Assembly: GCF_003426025.1 (NCBI RefSeq)
Contig: NZ_QJSH01000022.1
Coordinates: forward strand, 1-44,435
Direction of reading: 5' to 3'
Source of the DNA: Paraliobacillus quinghaiensis
GTDB taxonomy: Bacteria > Bacillota > Bacilli > Bacillales > Amphibacillaceae
DNA length: 44,435 nucleotides
Below, in pieces: positions 17,044 to 26,107 of this stretch (position 1 is the first letter of the stretch; the number at the start of each line of letters is the position of its first letter). A program made the translations under genes and the position numbers. The notes beneath the pieces are model-generated. The model had not been told where the DNA came from. It was given only the letters and a program-made list of their open reading frames with translations, and made no database searches.

Positions 17044-18231
17044 ATGAAGCTGTCTACAAAAATAATCGTTGTACTCATGATATTTTTATTTATAACAATT
17101 CAACTGCCTGAGAATGTTAATGCATCTATGAATTCCTCAACTACAAATCAAGAAAATTTATCTTTGTTAGATAACGTATCAATGAAAGAAACAAGTGAAT
17201 TTTGGGATCAACTTGGAAGTAACTATGGTGGCTATTTACCAGATATTAAAAATGTATCATTTAGAGAATTTATTAAAAATCAAGATGCATTGTCTGTAAA
17301 AGATTGGATCCGTGCAGTTATTACCTATTTTGGATATGAGGTTATATTAAACGGAAAACTACTAGGTACTTTGATCATACTAACGCTATGCTCAACTATT
17401 TTGCAGGGGATACAGACAGCGTTTGAATCCAAAACAATTAGTAAAGTTGCAGATATTGTTATAATGCTAGTTTTGTTAATGTTAGCATTACACAGCTTTC
17501 AACTAGCTGCTACTTATGTTAATGAGACAATACTACAGATGCGTGATTTCATGCTGGCAATTCTACCATTAATGCTAGGTTTGATGGCCTCGTTTGGTAG
17601 TATTACTGCTATTACAATATTTCATCCAATTATCGTAACTTGTATGCATCTAAGCGTCTTACTTATTTCTAAAATTATAATACCATTGTTTTTTTTATCT
17701 GCCTTACTACAAATGGTTAGTACTTTAAATGAATCTTTTCAAGTAACAAAATTAGCAGAATTAATGAAGAATACTGGACTTGCCTTATTAGGTATTAGTC
17801 TTACAGTGTTTTTAAGTGTTATCTCTGTTCAAGGCGCAACTTCGGCTATACAAGACGGTGTTGCTATGAAGACAACAAAATTTGTTACTGGTAATTTTAT
17901 TCCTGTTGTTGGAAAGCTTTTTACTGATGCTGCTGATACTATTTTGAGTGCATCTTTATTATTGAGAAATGCTGTAGGTATTGTAGGAGTTATCATTCTA
18001 TTAGCAATCGTTTTATTTCCAGCTATTAAAATAATGGTTATTTCATTAATTTATAAAGTTACTTCAGCTGTCTTACAACCACTTGGAGATGGGCCGATCT
18101 TAAAATGCTTGGATATTATGAGTAAACATATTTTATACTTATTTGCTGCACTCTTGAGTGTATCTCTGATGTTCTTTTTAACCATTGTTTTGCTAGTAGT
18201 AGCTAGCAATATTACACTGATGCTTCGTTAA
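17044..18231 (+). CDS. spoIIIAE: Stage III sporulation protein AE
   Basis: 395-residue polytopic membrane protein, the largest channel component. A cleavable signal-like N-terminus (MKLSTKIIVVLMIFLFITIQLPENVNA) precedes an external stretch of about 80 residues. Six or more transmembrane helices then run to the C-terminus. The segment GATSAIQDGVAMKTTKFVTGNFIPVVGKLFTDAADT is the family signature. It has permease-like character and may form the transport path. Start ATG 17044 follows GGGGTAAG. Next gene after 8 bases. Confidence 0.95.
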   Translation: MKLSTKIIVVLMIFLFITIQLPENVNASMNSSTTNQENLSLLDNVSMKETSEFWDQLGSNYGGYLPDIKNVSFREFIKNQDALSVKDWIRAVITYFGYEVILNGKLLGTLIILTLCSTILQGIQTAFESKTISKVADIVIMLVLLMLALHSFQLAATYVNETILQMRDFMLAILPLMLGLMASFGSITAITIFHPIIVTCMHLSVLLISKIIIPLFFLSALLQMVSTLNESFQVTKLAELMKNTGLALLGISLTVFLSVISVQGATSAIQDGVAMKTTKFVTGNFIPVVGKLFTDAADTILSASLLLRNAVGIVGVIILLAIVLFPAIKIMVISLIYKVTSAVLQPLGDGPILKCLDIMSKHILYLFAALLSVSLMFFLTIVLLVVASNITLMLR

Positions 18232-18251
18232 CAGAAAGGGTGTGTTTGTGT

Positions 18252-18869
18252 GTGTCTATTCTAATTAATTGGATTACGCAAATCATAATTTTTTTGTTAA
18301 TTATCATGATTGTTGAAATGCTTCTTCCACAAACCACAATGAAGAAATATGTTCATGTTGTATTATCTATGCTATTTCTACTGTTGTTTTTACAGCCTTT
18401 ATTTCAACTTTTTCAATTAGATATAGAAAAAGAGATTCAAGAAGCATTTGCACAATTTGATGCCGTAGAAAATGGAAACCAATTAGAAAATCAAATTGAA
18501 TTAAAGAAAAAAGAAATACAAGCCTCACAAGATGCATATGTTGTAGAAGAGTTAGTTGTCCAAATGAAAAATCAAGTGAAAGAGGAGCTGAATCAAAGAT
18601 ATGGTGTAGAGATAACAGACATAAAATTTAAATTTAAAGAAGATCGTAACCCTAATATGGAAAACTTGCTTAAAGTAAATGTCTATTTATCAAAATCGTC
18701 TGATTATCGTCAAGGGGAAATCAAAGATGTTGTGATTGGAACGAAACAAAAAGTAGAAGAGTCAAGTGAATTTTCTAATGCTGAACTAAAACGGGTTACC
18801 ACCTATTTGAATCAAATGTGGGAACTGGAAGAAGATCTATTATCTGTAGTTTGGGAGGGAGTGACGTAG
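18252..18869 (+). CDS. spoIIIAF: Stage III sporulation protein AF
   Basis: About 205 residues: two N-terminal membrane helices (ITQIIIFLLIIMIVEMLLP and YVHVVLSMLFLLLFLQPLF), then a soluble domain with a ring-building-motif-like fold. I place the start at GTG 18252, giving MSILINWITQII, which matches the family N-terminus; GAAAGGG lies 11 bases upstream. The in-frame GTG 18240 overlaps that site and TTG 18246 is less likely. The last base of its stop codon is the first base of spoIIIAG. Confidence 0.9.
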   Translation: MSILINWITQIIIFLLIIMIVEMLLPQTTMKKYVHVVLSMLFLLLFLQPLFQLFQLDIEKEIQEAFAQFDAVENGNQLENQIELKKKEIQASQDAYVVEELVVQMKNQVKEELNQRYGVEITDIKFKFKEDRNPNMENLLKVNVYLSKSSDYRQGEIKDVVIGTKQKVEESSEFSNAELKRVTTYLNQMWELEEDLLSVVWEGVT

Positions 18870-19522
18870 TGAAAAATCCTTTCAACAACTTATTTTCACG
18901 TTTCAACCTTAAAACAGCTGATGGGAAAAAGCCAACAAAAATTGGTTATGTGCTTATCCTTGGGTTACTAGGATTGCTCTTATTATTAATTAGTACGCTG
19001 TTTCAAGAGGAGACAAGTTACATGGAACCACCTAGTACGTTACCTGATAAAGAAGAATCAGTTGAAACAGAAGAAGAAACATTTTTACAAAAAGATAGTA
19101 AAAGTTCAGATCTAGAAGAAATCGAAACACAGTACGAGGAAGATTTAGAGCTGTTATTAGAGGAAATATCTGGGGTATCTGCGGTCGAAGTGATGGTTAA
19201 CTTAGATGCAACAAATAAAAAGATTTACGAAAAGAACTTGATTGTTGGTCATCAGACAACAGAAGAGATAGACCAAAATGGTGGAGAACGAAATATTGAG
19301 GATGCAACGGAAGAACAACAAGTAGTTATTGTTAGGCAAGGCGAGAAAGAAGTGCCTTTACTAATTCAAACAAAAAAACCAGAGGTAAGGGGTGTACTAG
19401 TTGTTGCAAAAGGTGTAGAGCATATGGAGTTGAAACAATGGGTGTCAGAAGCTGTCTCACGTGTGCTAGATGTACCGGCTCATCGAATATCAATTATGCC
19501 AAGGAATAATGGGGAGGAATAA
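18869..19522 (+). CDS. spoIIIAG: Stage III sporulation protein AG
   Basis: 217 residues with one transmembrane helix (about 24-45) and an intermembrane-space domain that forms the large ring of the channel in B. subtilis. The acidic linker (EESVETEEETFLQ) precedes the ring-building motif containing LEEISGVSAVEVMVNLDAT and RGVLVVAKGVEH. The start GTG 18869 lies eight bases after GGGAGGGAG and overlaps the spoIIIAF stop by one base, which indicates coupling. An upstream in-frame extension to 18818 has no ribosome-binding site. Confidence 0.94.
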   Translation: MKNPFNNLFSRFNLKTADGKKPTKIGYVLILGLLGLLLLLISTLFQEETSYMEPPSTLPDKEESVETEEETFLQKDSKSSDLEEIETQYEEDLELLLEEISGVSAVEVMVNLDATNKKIYEKNLIVGHQTTEEIDQNGGERNIEDATEEQQVVIVRQGEKEVPLLIQTKKPEVRGVLVVAKGVEHMELKQWVSEAVSRVLDVPAHRISIMPRNNGEE

Positions 19523-19525
19523 ATA

Positions 19526-20095
19526 ATGTTAAAAAAACAAACGGTATGGTTATTGACAATGTTAAGTTTGATGATTGTGTTAAGTGTGTATTATATGAAT
19601 TCGCCATCAGATGGTGAATTAGCATTTCTAGGTGAAAATAATCAAAATGAGGAAACGACTGGAAGTATACCAGATGAAACAAGTGGGGATGTGGACGAGG
19701 TAGATAACCCGTCCGATGATGTAGGTGAATATTCTTCAACTGAAGATGATTTGTTCACAATGATTAGAATGCAGTTAGAAGAAACAAGAAGCCTTAGAAG
19801 AGAACAGTTAGAAGATATTTTTGCATCAAGTGAAGCATCTACTGATGAAAAGTATCAGGCTTATGATGAAATGCAACAAATTGATAACATTTCATCAAAA
19901 GAGTTAATTGTAGAAGAAACATTAAAGTCAGAAAATGAGTATACAGATGTACTTGTAAGAACAAAAGATGATAACATAATTGTTACAGTAAAAGCTGACG
20001 AGTTATCAAAGACTGAAGCTAACGAAATTATGCAAATGGTATATGATGAATTTGGTACAAAAGAAGTCGAAGTGAAATTTCAACCAAATAATTAG
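19526..20095 (+). CDS. spoIIIAH: Stage III sporulation protein AH
   Basis: 189 residues: membrane helix (about 7-25), a long acidic low-complexity linker rich in D, E, S and T, then the conserved ring-building domain from about residue 75 (EDDLFTMIRMQLEETRSLRREQLEDI..). In B. subtilis this domain binds SpoIIQ from the forespore and completes the intercellular channel. It is somewhat shorter than the 218-residue B. subtilis protein, mostly in the linker. AATGGGGAGG precedes the ATG. It is the last gene before a terminator. Confidence 0.94.
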   Translation: MLKKQTVWLLTMLSLMIVLSVYYMNSPSDGELAFLGENNQNEETTGSIPDETSGDVDEVDNPSDDVGEYSSTEDDLFTMIRMQLEETRSLRREQLEDIFASSEASTDEKYQAYDEMQQIDNISSKELIVEETLKSENEYTDVLVRTKDDNIIVTVKADELSKTEANEIMQMVYDEFGTKEVEVKFQPNN

Positions 20096-20118
20096 AAAAT
20101 ATTAAGGTATATCACAGA

Positions 20119-20150
20119 ATAAGCTGACCTATTTTAGGTCAGCTTATTTA
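20119..20150 (+). terminator. Terminator of the spoIIIA operon
   Basis: A perfect 13-bp stem (20119-20131 with 20135-20147) with a TTT loop. The U-run is short. Confidence 0.85.
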
Positions 20151-20232
20151 GATATGTTATAGTAATAAAAGGAAGGATGTACATATTTTCGGACTTGATA
20201 TAAACTCCGTCGTAACATTAACTTTGATTTAC

Positions 20233-20346
20233 GCGTAGGGTCAGTCGCTTTCCGCGGGTAACTCTTCAGCTAACTCGGAAGTAAAGAACACTTCCGAGTG
20301 GATCTTCAGATGTTACTTTTCCCGCTGGAGTCGACTGAACCTACGC
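20233..20346 (-). repeat. Dispersed hairpin repeat, copy B1
   Basis: A palindromic element of 114 bases. The ends GCGTAGG (20233-20239) and CCTACGC (20340-20346) are exact inverted repeats, and longer arms including TCAGTCG pair imperfectly. The central stem is ACTCGGAAGT/ACTTCCGAGT (20273-20282, 20290-20299), perfect over 10 bp with a 7-base loop. Its stem sequence differs from copies A2 and B2, but the flanking GAAGATCCAC and GTTAGCT are shared. Stem bases change in pairs between copies, as expected if the hairpin itself is selected. Confidence 0.7.
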
Positions 20347-20491
20347 TCCAATCAATATCTGAAAATTACTTGTGTTTGTATGATTTAATAAAGTTTAATA
20401 ATAATCCACTACACCAGATATGGAGATAGATGGAAAATAATGTGGTAACAGCAAAGCTTTTCGATGGGCGAGTAATCGCAATCCCACGTGT

Positions 20492-20560
20492 CCGAAGATC
20501 CACTTGGTAAAGTGTTCTTCTTTACCAAGTTAGCTTCGGCCGAGCCTGCTGAAAGCGCAG
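20492..20560 (+). repeat. Dispersed hairpin repeat, copy B2 core
   Basis: CCGAAG-ATCC-ACTTGGTAAAG (to 20512), a 7-base loop, CTTTACCAAGT (20520-20530), TAG and CTTCGG. The inner stem is perfect over 11 bp and the outer CCGAAG/CTTCGG over 6. It nearly matches the centre of copy A2. The outer arms (about 20434-20580) have diverged, so the boundaries are uncertain. The remainder of the 20150-20674 gap shows no gene. Confidence 0.65.
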
Positions 20561-20674
20561 TGTTCTACCGGAACGAGATTAGGAAATACAGATTTTACTT
20601 ATGACGGATTCTATTTAAAATTAGTCATAAACAATAATTCTTTTTTAGAAAACGGCTTTATTTAAAATGAATAG

Positions 20675-20703
20675 TTGCAGTTTTGTCGGTCTTTTCGTAA
20701 AAT
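20675..20703 (+). promoter_or_regulatory. Candidate SigA promoter of accBC
   Basis: TTGCAG (20675-20680), a 17-base spacer and TAAAAT (20698-20703). A start near 20710 would place the FapR-like box in the initially transcribed region. Confidence 0.6.
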
Positions 20704-20717
20704 GTTAAGAGGAGTTA

Positions 20718-20734
20718 TTAGTACCTGTTAATAA
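20718..20734 (+). promoter_or_regulatory. FapR-like operator upstream of accBC
   Basis: TTAGTACCTGTTAATAA matches the 17-bp FapR consensus (TTAGTACCTGATACTAA) at 15 of 17 positions, with the TTAGTACCTG half intact. FapR represses fatty-acid and phospholipid genes and is released by malonyl-CoA. A site here would put malonyl-CoA synthesis under its own product. FapR control of accBC is inferred. Confidence 0.65.
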
Positions 20735-20781
20735 TTCTAAGTAAGAAATGTGAATTATACTTATAAAAAGAGGTGTATGGA

Positions 20782-21261
20782 ATGTTAAAAATAGAAGATA
20801 TCCAAACGTTAATAAAAGAAATTGACAACTCGTCTATTGATGAATTCACTTATGAAACAGATGGTTCAAAACTTAAATTAAAGAAACAAATGAACAAGAA
20901 TGTAATCAGTGAAGAAGTGACTTCAGTGAAACAACCAGAACCTACTGTTGCTACAAAAAAAGCAGAGACTTTGGTTGAGGATGTAGCGCAACCAACTGCT
21001 GTTGATACAAAAGTTATAGGTGATTACGAAATCAAATCTCCAATGGTAGGTACTTTTTATAATTCCTCATCCCCAGATAAGGATGCCTATGTTTCGGTAG
21101 GAGATAAGGTTAATGCTGATACTGTAGTATGTATTGTAGAGGCAATGAAATTATTCAATGAAATTGAGGCTGACGCAGAAGGTGAGATTGTGGAAATTCT
21201 TGTTAATAATGGTGAGTTGGTTGAATATGGGCAGCCTTTATTCCGAGTTAAGACGAAGTAA
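20782..21261 (+). CDS. accB: Biotin carboxyl carrier protein of acetyl-CoA carboxylase
   Basis: 159 residues. An N-terminal helical segment ([15 protein letters not shown]..) and a proline/alanine linker lead to a C-terminal biotinyl domain with EAMKLFNE; the biotin is expected on K123. It carries carboxybiotin between the biotin carboxylase AccC and the transferase AccAD. The start ATG 20782 follows AAGAGGTGT and aligns with the family N-terminus; an in-frame GTG at 20773 is within the ribosome-binding site. Paired with accC after 12 bases. Upstream lie a promoter and a FapR-like box. Confidence 0.95.
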   Translation: MLKIEDIQTLIKEIDNSSIDEFTYETDGSKLKLKKQMNKNVISEEVTSVKQPEPTVATKKAETLVEDVAQPTAVDTKVIGDYEIKSPMVGTFYNSSSPDKDAYVSVGDKVNADTVVCIVEAMKLFNEIEADAEGEIVEILVNNGELVEYGQPLFRVKTK

Positions 21262-21273
21262 GGAGGTGTAGGC

Positions 21274-22638
21274 ATGATAAAAAAACTTTTGATTGCTAAT
21301 CGTGGTGAGATTGCTGTTCGAATTATTCGGGCTTGTAAAGAACTTGGTATTGAAACAGTTGCGGTTTATTCTGAAGCTGATCGAGATGCTTTGCATGTGC
21401 AATTTGCAGATGAGGCATACTGTATTGGACCGTTTTTGAGCAAAGATAGTTATCTAAATTTCACTAATATTATGAGTGTTGCTACGTTAACTGAGGTTGA
21501 TGCAATTCACCCTGGTTATGGCTTCTTATCAGAAAATGCTGATTTTGCAGAGATATGTGAGAAGTGTAATATAACATTTGTAGGACCAAGTGTTTACGCA
21601 ATACAAAAAATGGGAACAAAAGATGTAGCAAGAGATACAATGGAACAAGCAGGAGTGCCAATTGTTCCAGGTTCTAAGGGTATCATTGAAAGTGAAGAAC
21701 AGGCGATTGAATTAGCAAATGAAATCGGCTATCCTGTTATTATTAAAGCTACTGCTGGTGGAGGCGGTAAAGGAATACGGGTTGCTTATAATGAAAATGA
21801 ATTGGTAAATGGTATTCAGATGACACAGCAAGAGGCGGAGAAAGCTTTCGGGAACCCTGGAGTGTATTTAGAGAAATTTATCGAAGATTTTTCTCATGTC
21901 GAGATTCAAATTTTAGCAGATAACTTTGGAAATGTGATACACTTAGGGGAGAGAGATTGTTCTGTTCAACGTCGCTTGCAAAAATTAATTGAGGAGACTC
22001 CTTCACCTGCCATTACAGAGGACATACGTCAACAAATGGGTGAAGCTTCAGTCAAAGCTGCTCGTGCTGTTGATTATTCAGGTGCTGGAACAGTTGAATT
22101 TATTTTTGATAAAAAAGCACAGGCGTTTTATTTCATGGAAATGAATACGCGGATTCAAGTAGAACATCCTGTTACTGAAATGGTTACTGGTGTTGATTTA
22201 ATTAAAGAACAAATAAAGGTAGCAAATAATGAGATCCTAAGCTTGAAACAGGAAGATGTAACTTTTCATGGATGGGCAATGGAGTGTCGAATTAATGCTG
22301 AGGATCCATGGAAAAAATTCATGCCATCCCCAGGAAAAATAGAGAATTATTTACCTCCAGGTGGATTAGGGGTCCGTGTAGATTCAGCAGCTTATCCTGG
22401 CTACACAATTTCTCCATATTATGATTCAATGATTGCTAAATTAATTACATATGGTGCAACCAGGCAAGAGGCTATTGACCGTATGAAACGTGCATTAAGT
22501 GAATTTATTATTGAAGGTATTTCAACTACTATACCGTTTCATTATAAAATGATGGAACACCCCGTATTTATTGAAGGAGATTTCAACACGAAATTTCTTG
22601 AGAAATATACTATAATAGAAAATGAAGAAAAGAAATAA
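21274..22638 (+). CDS. accC: Acetyl-CoA carboxylase, biotin carboxylase subunit
   Basis: 454-residue ATP-grasp enzyme that carboxylates the biotin of AccB with bicarbonate and ATP, the first step of fatty acid synthesis. The N-terminal [20 protein letters not shown], the glycine-rich ATP loop [10 protein letters not shown] and the active-site stretch [15 protein letters not shown] are all intact. Start ATG 21274 follows AAGGAGGTG. It is the second gene of accBC, followed by yqhY 55 bases on. Confidence 0.97.
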   Translation: MIKKLLIANRGEIAVRIIRACKELGIETVAVYSEADRDALHVQFADEAYCIGPFLSKDSYLNFTNIMSVATLTEVDAIHPGYGFLSENADFAEICEKCNITFVGPSVYAIQKMGTKDVARDTMEQAGVPIVPGSKGIIESEEQAIELANEIGYPVIIKATAGGGGKGIRVAYNENELVNGIQMTQQEAEKAFGNPGVYLEKFIEDFSHVEIQILADNFGNVIHLGERDCSVQRRLQKLIEETPSPAITEDIRQQMGEASVKAARAVDYSGAGTVEFIFDKKAQAFYFMEMNTRIQVEHPVTEMVTGVDLIKEQIKVANNEILSLKQEDVTFHGWAMECRINAEDPWKKFMPSPGKIENYLPPGGLGVRVDSAAYPGYTISPYYDSMIAKLITYGATRQEAIDRMKRALSEFIIEGISTTIPFHYKMMEHPVFIEGDFNTKFLEKYTIIENEEKK

Positions 22639-22693
22639 ATGATTTTAATTTTTCTTTTCGAAGTTTGATTAACTCTAAAAGGAGTGGATCTTA

Positions 22694-23092
22694 ATGAGTG
22701 AGAACACAATGTTAAATGTAAGTGAAGATTCAAGTCTTGGAAAGGTGGAAGTAGCTCCTGTAGTGATCGAAGTCATTGCTGGAATTGCGACCACTGAAGT
22801 TGGTGGTGTCTCTTCTACACGTGGCAATTTTGCAAGTGGAGTCGTTGAACGATTTGGAAAGAAAGCTCATGGCAAAGGAATTAAAGTTGAATTAACAGAA
22901 TCTGGTGTTATGATTGATGTTTTTGTTGTGTTAGATTATGGGGTGACGATTCCAGTAGTTGCTCAAAAGATTCAGGAAAACATAAGGCAAGCATTAATAA
23001 ACATGACGGCATTAGAAATTGATGAGATAAATGTACATGTAGTTGGCGTTCAAATGGAGGCGGCAGAAGAAACAGAGGAAGTACAAGAGTAA
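22694..23092 (+). CDS. yqhY: Asp23/Gls24 family protein YqhY
   Basis: 132-residue cytoplasmic protein of the Asp23/Gls24 family. The domain core VAPVVIEVIAGIATTEVGGVSSTRGN begins at about residue 20 and VDVFVVLDYGV-type strands follow (here IDVFVVLDYGVTIPVVAQKIQENI). In B. subtilis yqhY is co-transcribed with accBC, and its loss disturbs acetyl-CoA carboxylase activity, so a regulatory link to fatty acid synthesis is likely. The start follows AAAAGGAGTGG. A terminator follows directly. Confidence 0.92.
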   Translation: MSENTMLNVSEDSSLGKVEVAPVVIEVIAGIATTEVGGVSSTRGNFASGVVERFGKKAHGKGIKVELTESGVMIDVFVVLDYGVTIPVVAQKIQENIRQALINMTALEIDEINVHVVGVQMEAAEETEEVQE

Positions 23093-23097
23093 GAGTT

Positions 23098-23139
23098 GAA
23101 AAGACCCTAAGAGATCTTGGTCTCTTGTAGGGTCTTTTC
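23098..23139 (+). terminator. Terminator after yqhY
   Basis: GAAAAGACCCTAAGAGA (23098-23114) pairs with TCTCTTGTAGGGTCTTTTC (23121-23139) with a small bulge and U-rich 3' side. Confidence 0.88.
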
Positions 23140-23264
23140 GATTATTGTAAAATCATTTACTGGAGCATAGCTTTTTAATGCAGTATTCGATATGATGGTT
23201 ATGAAAAGATAGGATAGAAAGCTTAATGGGCTTTAGTCATTAGGTATATACAAGGAGAATGAAA

Positions 23265-23645
23265 ATGAAGCGAAGAGATGCTAGAGAAAAGGCATTCCAA
23301 ACCCTTTTTTCAATTGATAGTCAAGGTTTTAATCCCCAAGATGCACTAACTCAGGTATTGGAAGATGAAGAAGCTTCACCTTTTTTATCTGTACTTGTTC
23401 AAGGAGTATATGATAATCACAAGGAAATTGATCAAAAGATTACAGAGAATCTAGAGAAATGGTCGATTGAACGCCTTCCAACAGTTGAAAAAACTTTATT
23501 ACGAATTGCAACATATGAAATGTTTTATGAAGTAGATACTCCTATAGGTGTAGCAATAAACGAAGCGGTTGAATTAGCACATTTATATGGTGATGATAAG
23601 TCAGGCAAGTTTATAAATGGTGTATTATCTAAAATGACTCATTAG
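23265..23645 (+). CDS. nusB: Transcription antitermination factor NusB
   Basis: 126-residue all-helical RNA-binding protein. With NusE (S10) it binds boxA of ribosomal leaders and prevents premature termination; a boxA is present before the 16S gene at 44262. The start is ATG 23265, seven bases after AAGGAG; the in-frame ATG at 23259 is too close to that site. The N-terminus MKRRDAREKAFQTLF and the segment VEKTLLRIATYEM..VAINEAVELAHLYGDDKSGKFINGVL are typical. First gene of a long unit that continues with folD, 11 bases on. Confidence 0.95.
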   Translation: MKRRDAREKAFQTLFSIDSQGFNPQDALTQVLEDEEASPFLSVLVQGVYDNHKEIDQKITENLEKWSIERLPTVEKTLLRIATYEMFYEVDTPIGVAINEAVELAHLYGDDKSGKFINGVLSKMTH

Positions 23646-23656
23646 GAGGTATAGAG

Positions 23657-24511
23657 ATGACTGCAGAAGTAATTTATGGGAATGTCTTAGCAGAGAACCT
23701 GCGGTTAGAAATGAGAGAAGAAGTTGATGCATTAAAAGAACAAGGTATTATTCCTAAATTAACAGTTATCTTAATTGGTGATAATCCAGCTTCTAAATCT
23801 TATGTAAGAGGAAAACAAAAAGCGTCTTCATTCGTTGGAGTTGAGTCAAATCTGATTGAACTACCTTCTGATGCAACAGAGAAATATTTATTAGAATTAA
23901 TTGACACTTTAAACAAGGACAGTCAAGTTCATGGGATATTAGTACAATTGCCCTTACCTGCCCAAATACAAGAACAAGTAATTATCGAAGCAATCCATCC
24001 TGATAAAGATGTTGATGGTTTTCACCCAGTTAATATCGGAAGGATGCTAACAGGTAAAGATACCTTTTTACCTTGCACACCTTTTGGTATTATTACAATG
24101 CTTAAATCAAAAAATATAGAAATCGCAGGGAAAAATGCTGTTGTAATAGGTAGAAGTAATATTGTTGGTAAGCCAGTTGGTCAGTTATTACTTAATGAAA
24201 ATGCAACAGTAACCTATTGTCACTCAAAAACGAAAAACATGGAAGAGCATATTAAGGCAGCGGATATTTTAATTGTTGCTATCGGAAAAGCTCATTTTCT
24301 AAAAGGCGAAGACATTAAGCCAGGTGCAGTGGTAATTGATGTTGGGATCAATAGAATAGAAGACGGTTCCTTGACTGGTGATGTTGATTTCGAATCAGCA
24401 AAGGAAACAGCTTCTTATATAACACCAGTCCCTAAAGGTGTTGGTCCAATGACAATTACAATGTTACTACATAATACAATAAAATCAGCAAAAAGATTCC
24501 ATCAAGTATAA
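23657..24511 (+). CDS. folD: Methylenetetrahydrofolate dehydrogenase/cyclohydrolase FolD
   Basis: 284-residue bifunctional enzyme of one-carbon metabolism. It converts 5,10-methylene- to 10-formyl-tetrahydrofolate with NADP. The signature SKSYVRGKQKAS carries the catalytic lysine, and PLPAQIQEQ..I.PDKDVDGFHPVNIGRM and VIGRSNIVGKPVGQLLL are complete. It uses the methylene-THF made by the glycine cleavage enzymes encoded at the window start. ATTAGGAGG precedes the ATG. Confidence 0.97.
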   Translation: MTAEVIYGNVLAENLRLEMREEVDALKEQGIIPKLTVILIGDNPASKSYVRGKQKASSFVGVESNLIELPSDATEKYLLELIDTLNKDSQVHGILVQLPLPAQIQEQVIIEAIHPDKDVDGFHPVNIGRMLTGKDTFLPCTPFGIITMLKSKNIEIAGKNAVVIGRSNIVGKPVGQLLLNENATVTYCHSKTKNMEEHIKAADILIVAIGKAHFLKGEDIKPGAVVIDVGINRIEDGSLTGDVDFESAKETASYITPVPKGVGPMTITMLLHNTIKSAKRFHQV

Positions 24512-24530
24512 AAATTGAAGGTGTTATAAA

Positions 24531-25886
24531 GTGAATGAAAATTATTTAACGGTTACGGCTTTAACACGTTATATTAAACGGAAATTTGAATTGGACAAGC
24601 ACTTAAATACTGTTTGGCTCAAGGGTGAAATATCAAACTACAAACATCATAGTCGTGGACACATGTATTTAACAATTAAAGATGACAATTCAAGAATACA
24701 AGCTGTGATGTTTGCTGGATATAATCGCTCACTTAAATTTGAACCAGAAAACGGAATGAATGTCCTAATTAAAGGCGAGATTAATGTCTACGAACCACAA
24801 GGGCAGTATCAATTATATATTCATCAAATGGAACCAGATGGATTAGGCGCGTTATTTGTTGCATTTGAACAATTAAAGGACAAATTAACCAAAGAAGGCC
24901 TTTTTTCTTTTGAGCGAAAACAGAAACTTCCTTCCTATCCAAAACATATTGGTATTATTACGTCGCCAACAGGTGCAGCAATTCGTGATATTTTAATTAC
25001 CTTAAAGAGGAGGTATCCAATTGCTGACATAACCGTCTTCCCTGTGCTTGTTCAAGGTGATCAAGCGCCCACATCTATCGCAAATGCAATCAATCAAGCA
25101 AATAATATACCTACTCTTGATTTGCTAATTGTAGGTCGTGGCGGCGGTTCAATAGAAGAGTTATGGGCTTTTAACGAAGAGATTGTCGCACGTGCTATTT
25201 CCTTGTCTTCATTACCAGTTATATCAGCAGTTGGACATGAAACAGATACAACAATAGCAGATTTTGTGGCAGACTTACGAGCTGCTACCCCAACTGGAGC
25301 AGCTGAATTAGCAGTTCCATCAGTTCATGAGTTAAAAAATAGTATCCAGGCAAAAAAACAGGCATTAACCCAATTAATGCAACACTATATTAGCCAGTCT
25401 TCTAGTCAATTAGAACGTTTAAACAAAAGTTATGCATTTCGTTATCCAGCACAGTTAATTACCCAAAAAGAACAAGAATTAGATAAAATCATTGATCAAT
25501 TAACAAAAAAAGCCATCCAAATAAAAGCAAACAAAGAAAATCAACTTGATCAACTAGTTAAGCGGCTAAATCAGCAGCATCCTTCTAAACAGGCAAAACA
25601 TTTGAACAAACAATTAGAGCAATTAGAGGAGCGGCAAGCCCGTGCTGTTGAATATATTATGACTTTGAAAAAGCGCCAATTTACAAATCAATTAGAAAAG
25701 CTGGAATTATTAAGTCCGTTACATACGATGAGACGTGGTTATTCAATTGCTTATAGTAGTGATGGTACTTTAGTTCAGTCAACAAATGAAGTGCAAGTTG
25801 ATAACGCGATCTCCGTAAAGTTGAGTGATGGTGTGTTAGACTGTAAGGTTACAGGAATAAAGGAGGATTCTGAAAATGAAAACTGA
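24531..25886 (+). CDS. xseA: Exodeoxyribonuclease VII large subunit
   Basis: 451 residues: N-terminal OB-fold (about 5-100, [27 protein letters not shown]), catalytic domain with [15 protein letters not shown] and [41 protein letters not shown], then a long coiled coil (about 260-400). Degrades single-stranded DNA in both directions together with XseB. The start is GTG 24531, ten bases downstream of an AAGGTG. The last 11 bases overlap xseB. Confidence 0.96.
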   Translation: MNENYLTVTALTRYIKRKFELDKHLNTVWLKGEISNYKHHSRGHMYLTIKDDNSRIQAVMFAGYNRSLKFEPENGMNVLIKGEINVYEPQGQYQLYIHQMEPDGLGALFVAFEQLKDKLTKEGLFSFERKQKLPSYPKHIGIITSPTGAAIRDILITLKRRYPIADITVFPVLVQGDQAPTSIANAINQANNIPTLDLLIVGRGGGSIEELWAFNEEIVARAISLSSLPVISAVGHETDTTIADFVADLRAATPTGAAELAVPSVHELKNSIQAKKQALTQLMQHYISQSSSQLERLNKSYAFRYPAQLITQKEQELDKIIDQLTKKAIQIKANKENQLDQLVKRLNQQHPSKQAKHLNKQLEQLEERQARAVEYIMTLKKRQFTNQLEKLELLSPLHTMRRGYSIAYSSDGTLVQSTNEVQVDNAISVKLSDGVLDCKVTGIKEDSENEN

Positions 25887-26106
25887 GGAATTATCATTTG
25901 AAGAAGCAATGGAGAATTTAGAAGCAATCGTTGAAAAATTAGAAGAGGGTGAAGTACCTCTTGAGAAAGCGATAAAATATTACCAGGATGGTATGCAATT
26001 ATCTAAAGTTTGCAGTGATAAATTATCGAATGTAGAAAAGCAAATGACACAAATCATTAACGAGCAAGGAGAATATAAGCAGTTCTCAGTTCAGGAGGAA
26101 GAATAG
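25876..26106 (+). CDS. xseB: Exodeoxyribonuclease VII small subunit
   Basis: 76-residue helical hairpin protein that wraps the coiled coil of XseA. The core [43 protein letters not shown] is canonical. It overlaps xseA by 11 bases, with AAAGGAGG inside the end of xseA, and ends one base before ispA, so translation of the three genes is probably coupled. Confidence 0.96.
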   Translation: MKTEELSFEEAMENLEAIVEKLEEGEVPLEKAIKYYQDGMQLSKVCSDKLSNVEKQMTQIINEQGEYKQFSVQEEE

Positions 26107-26107
26107 C

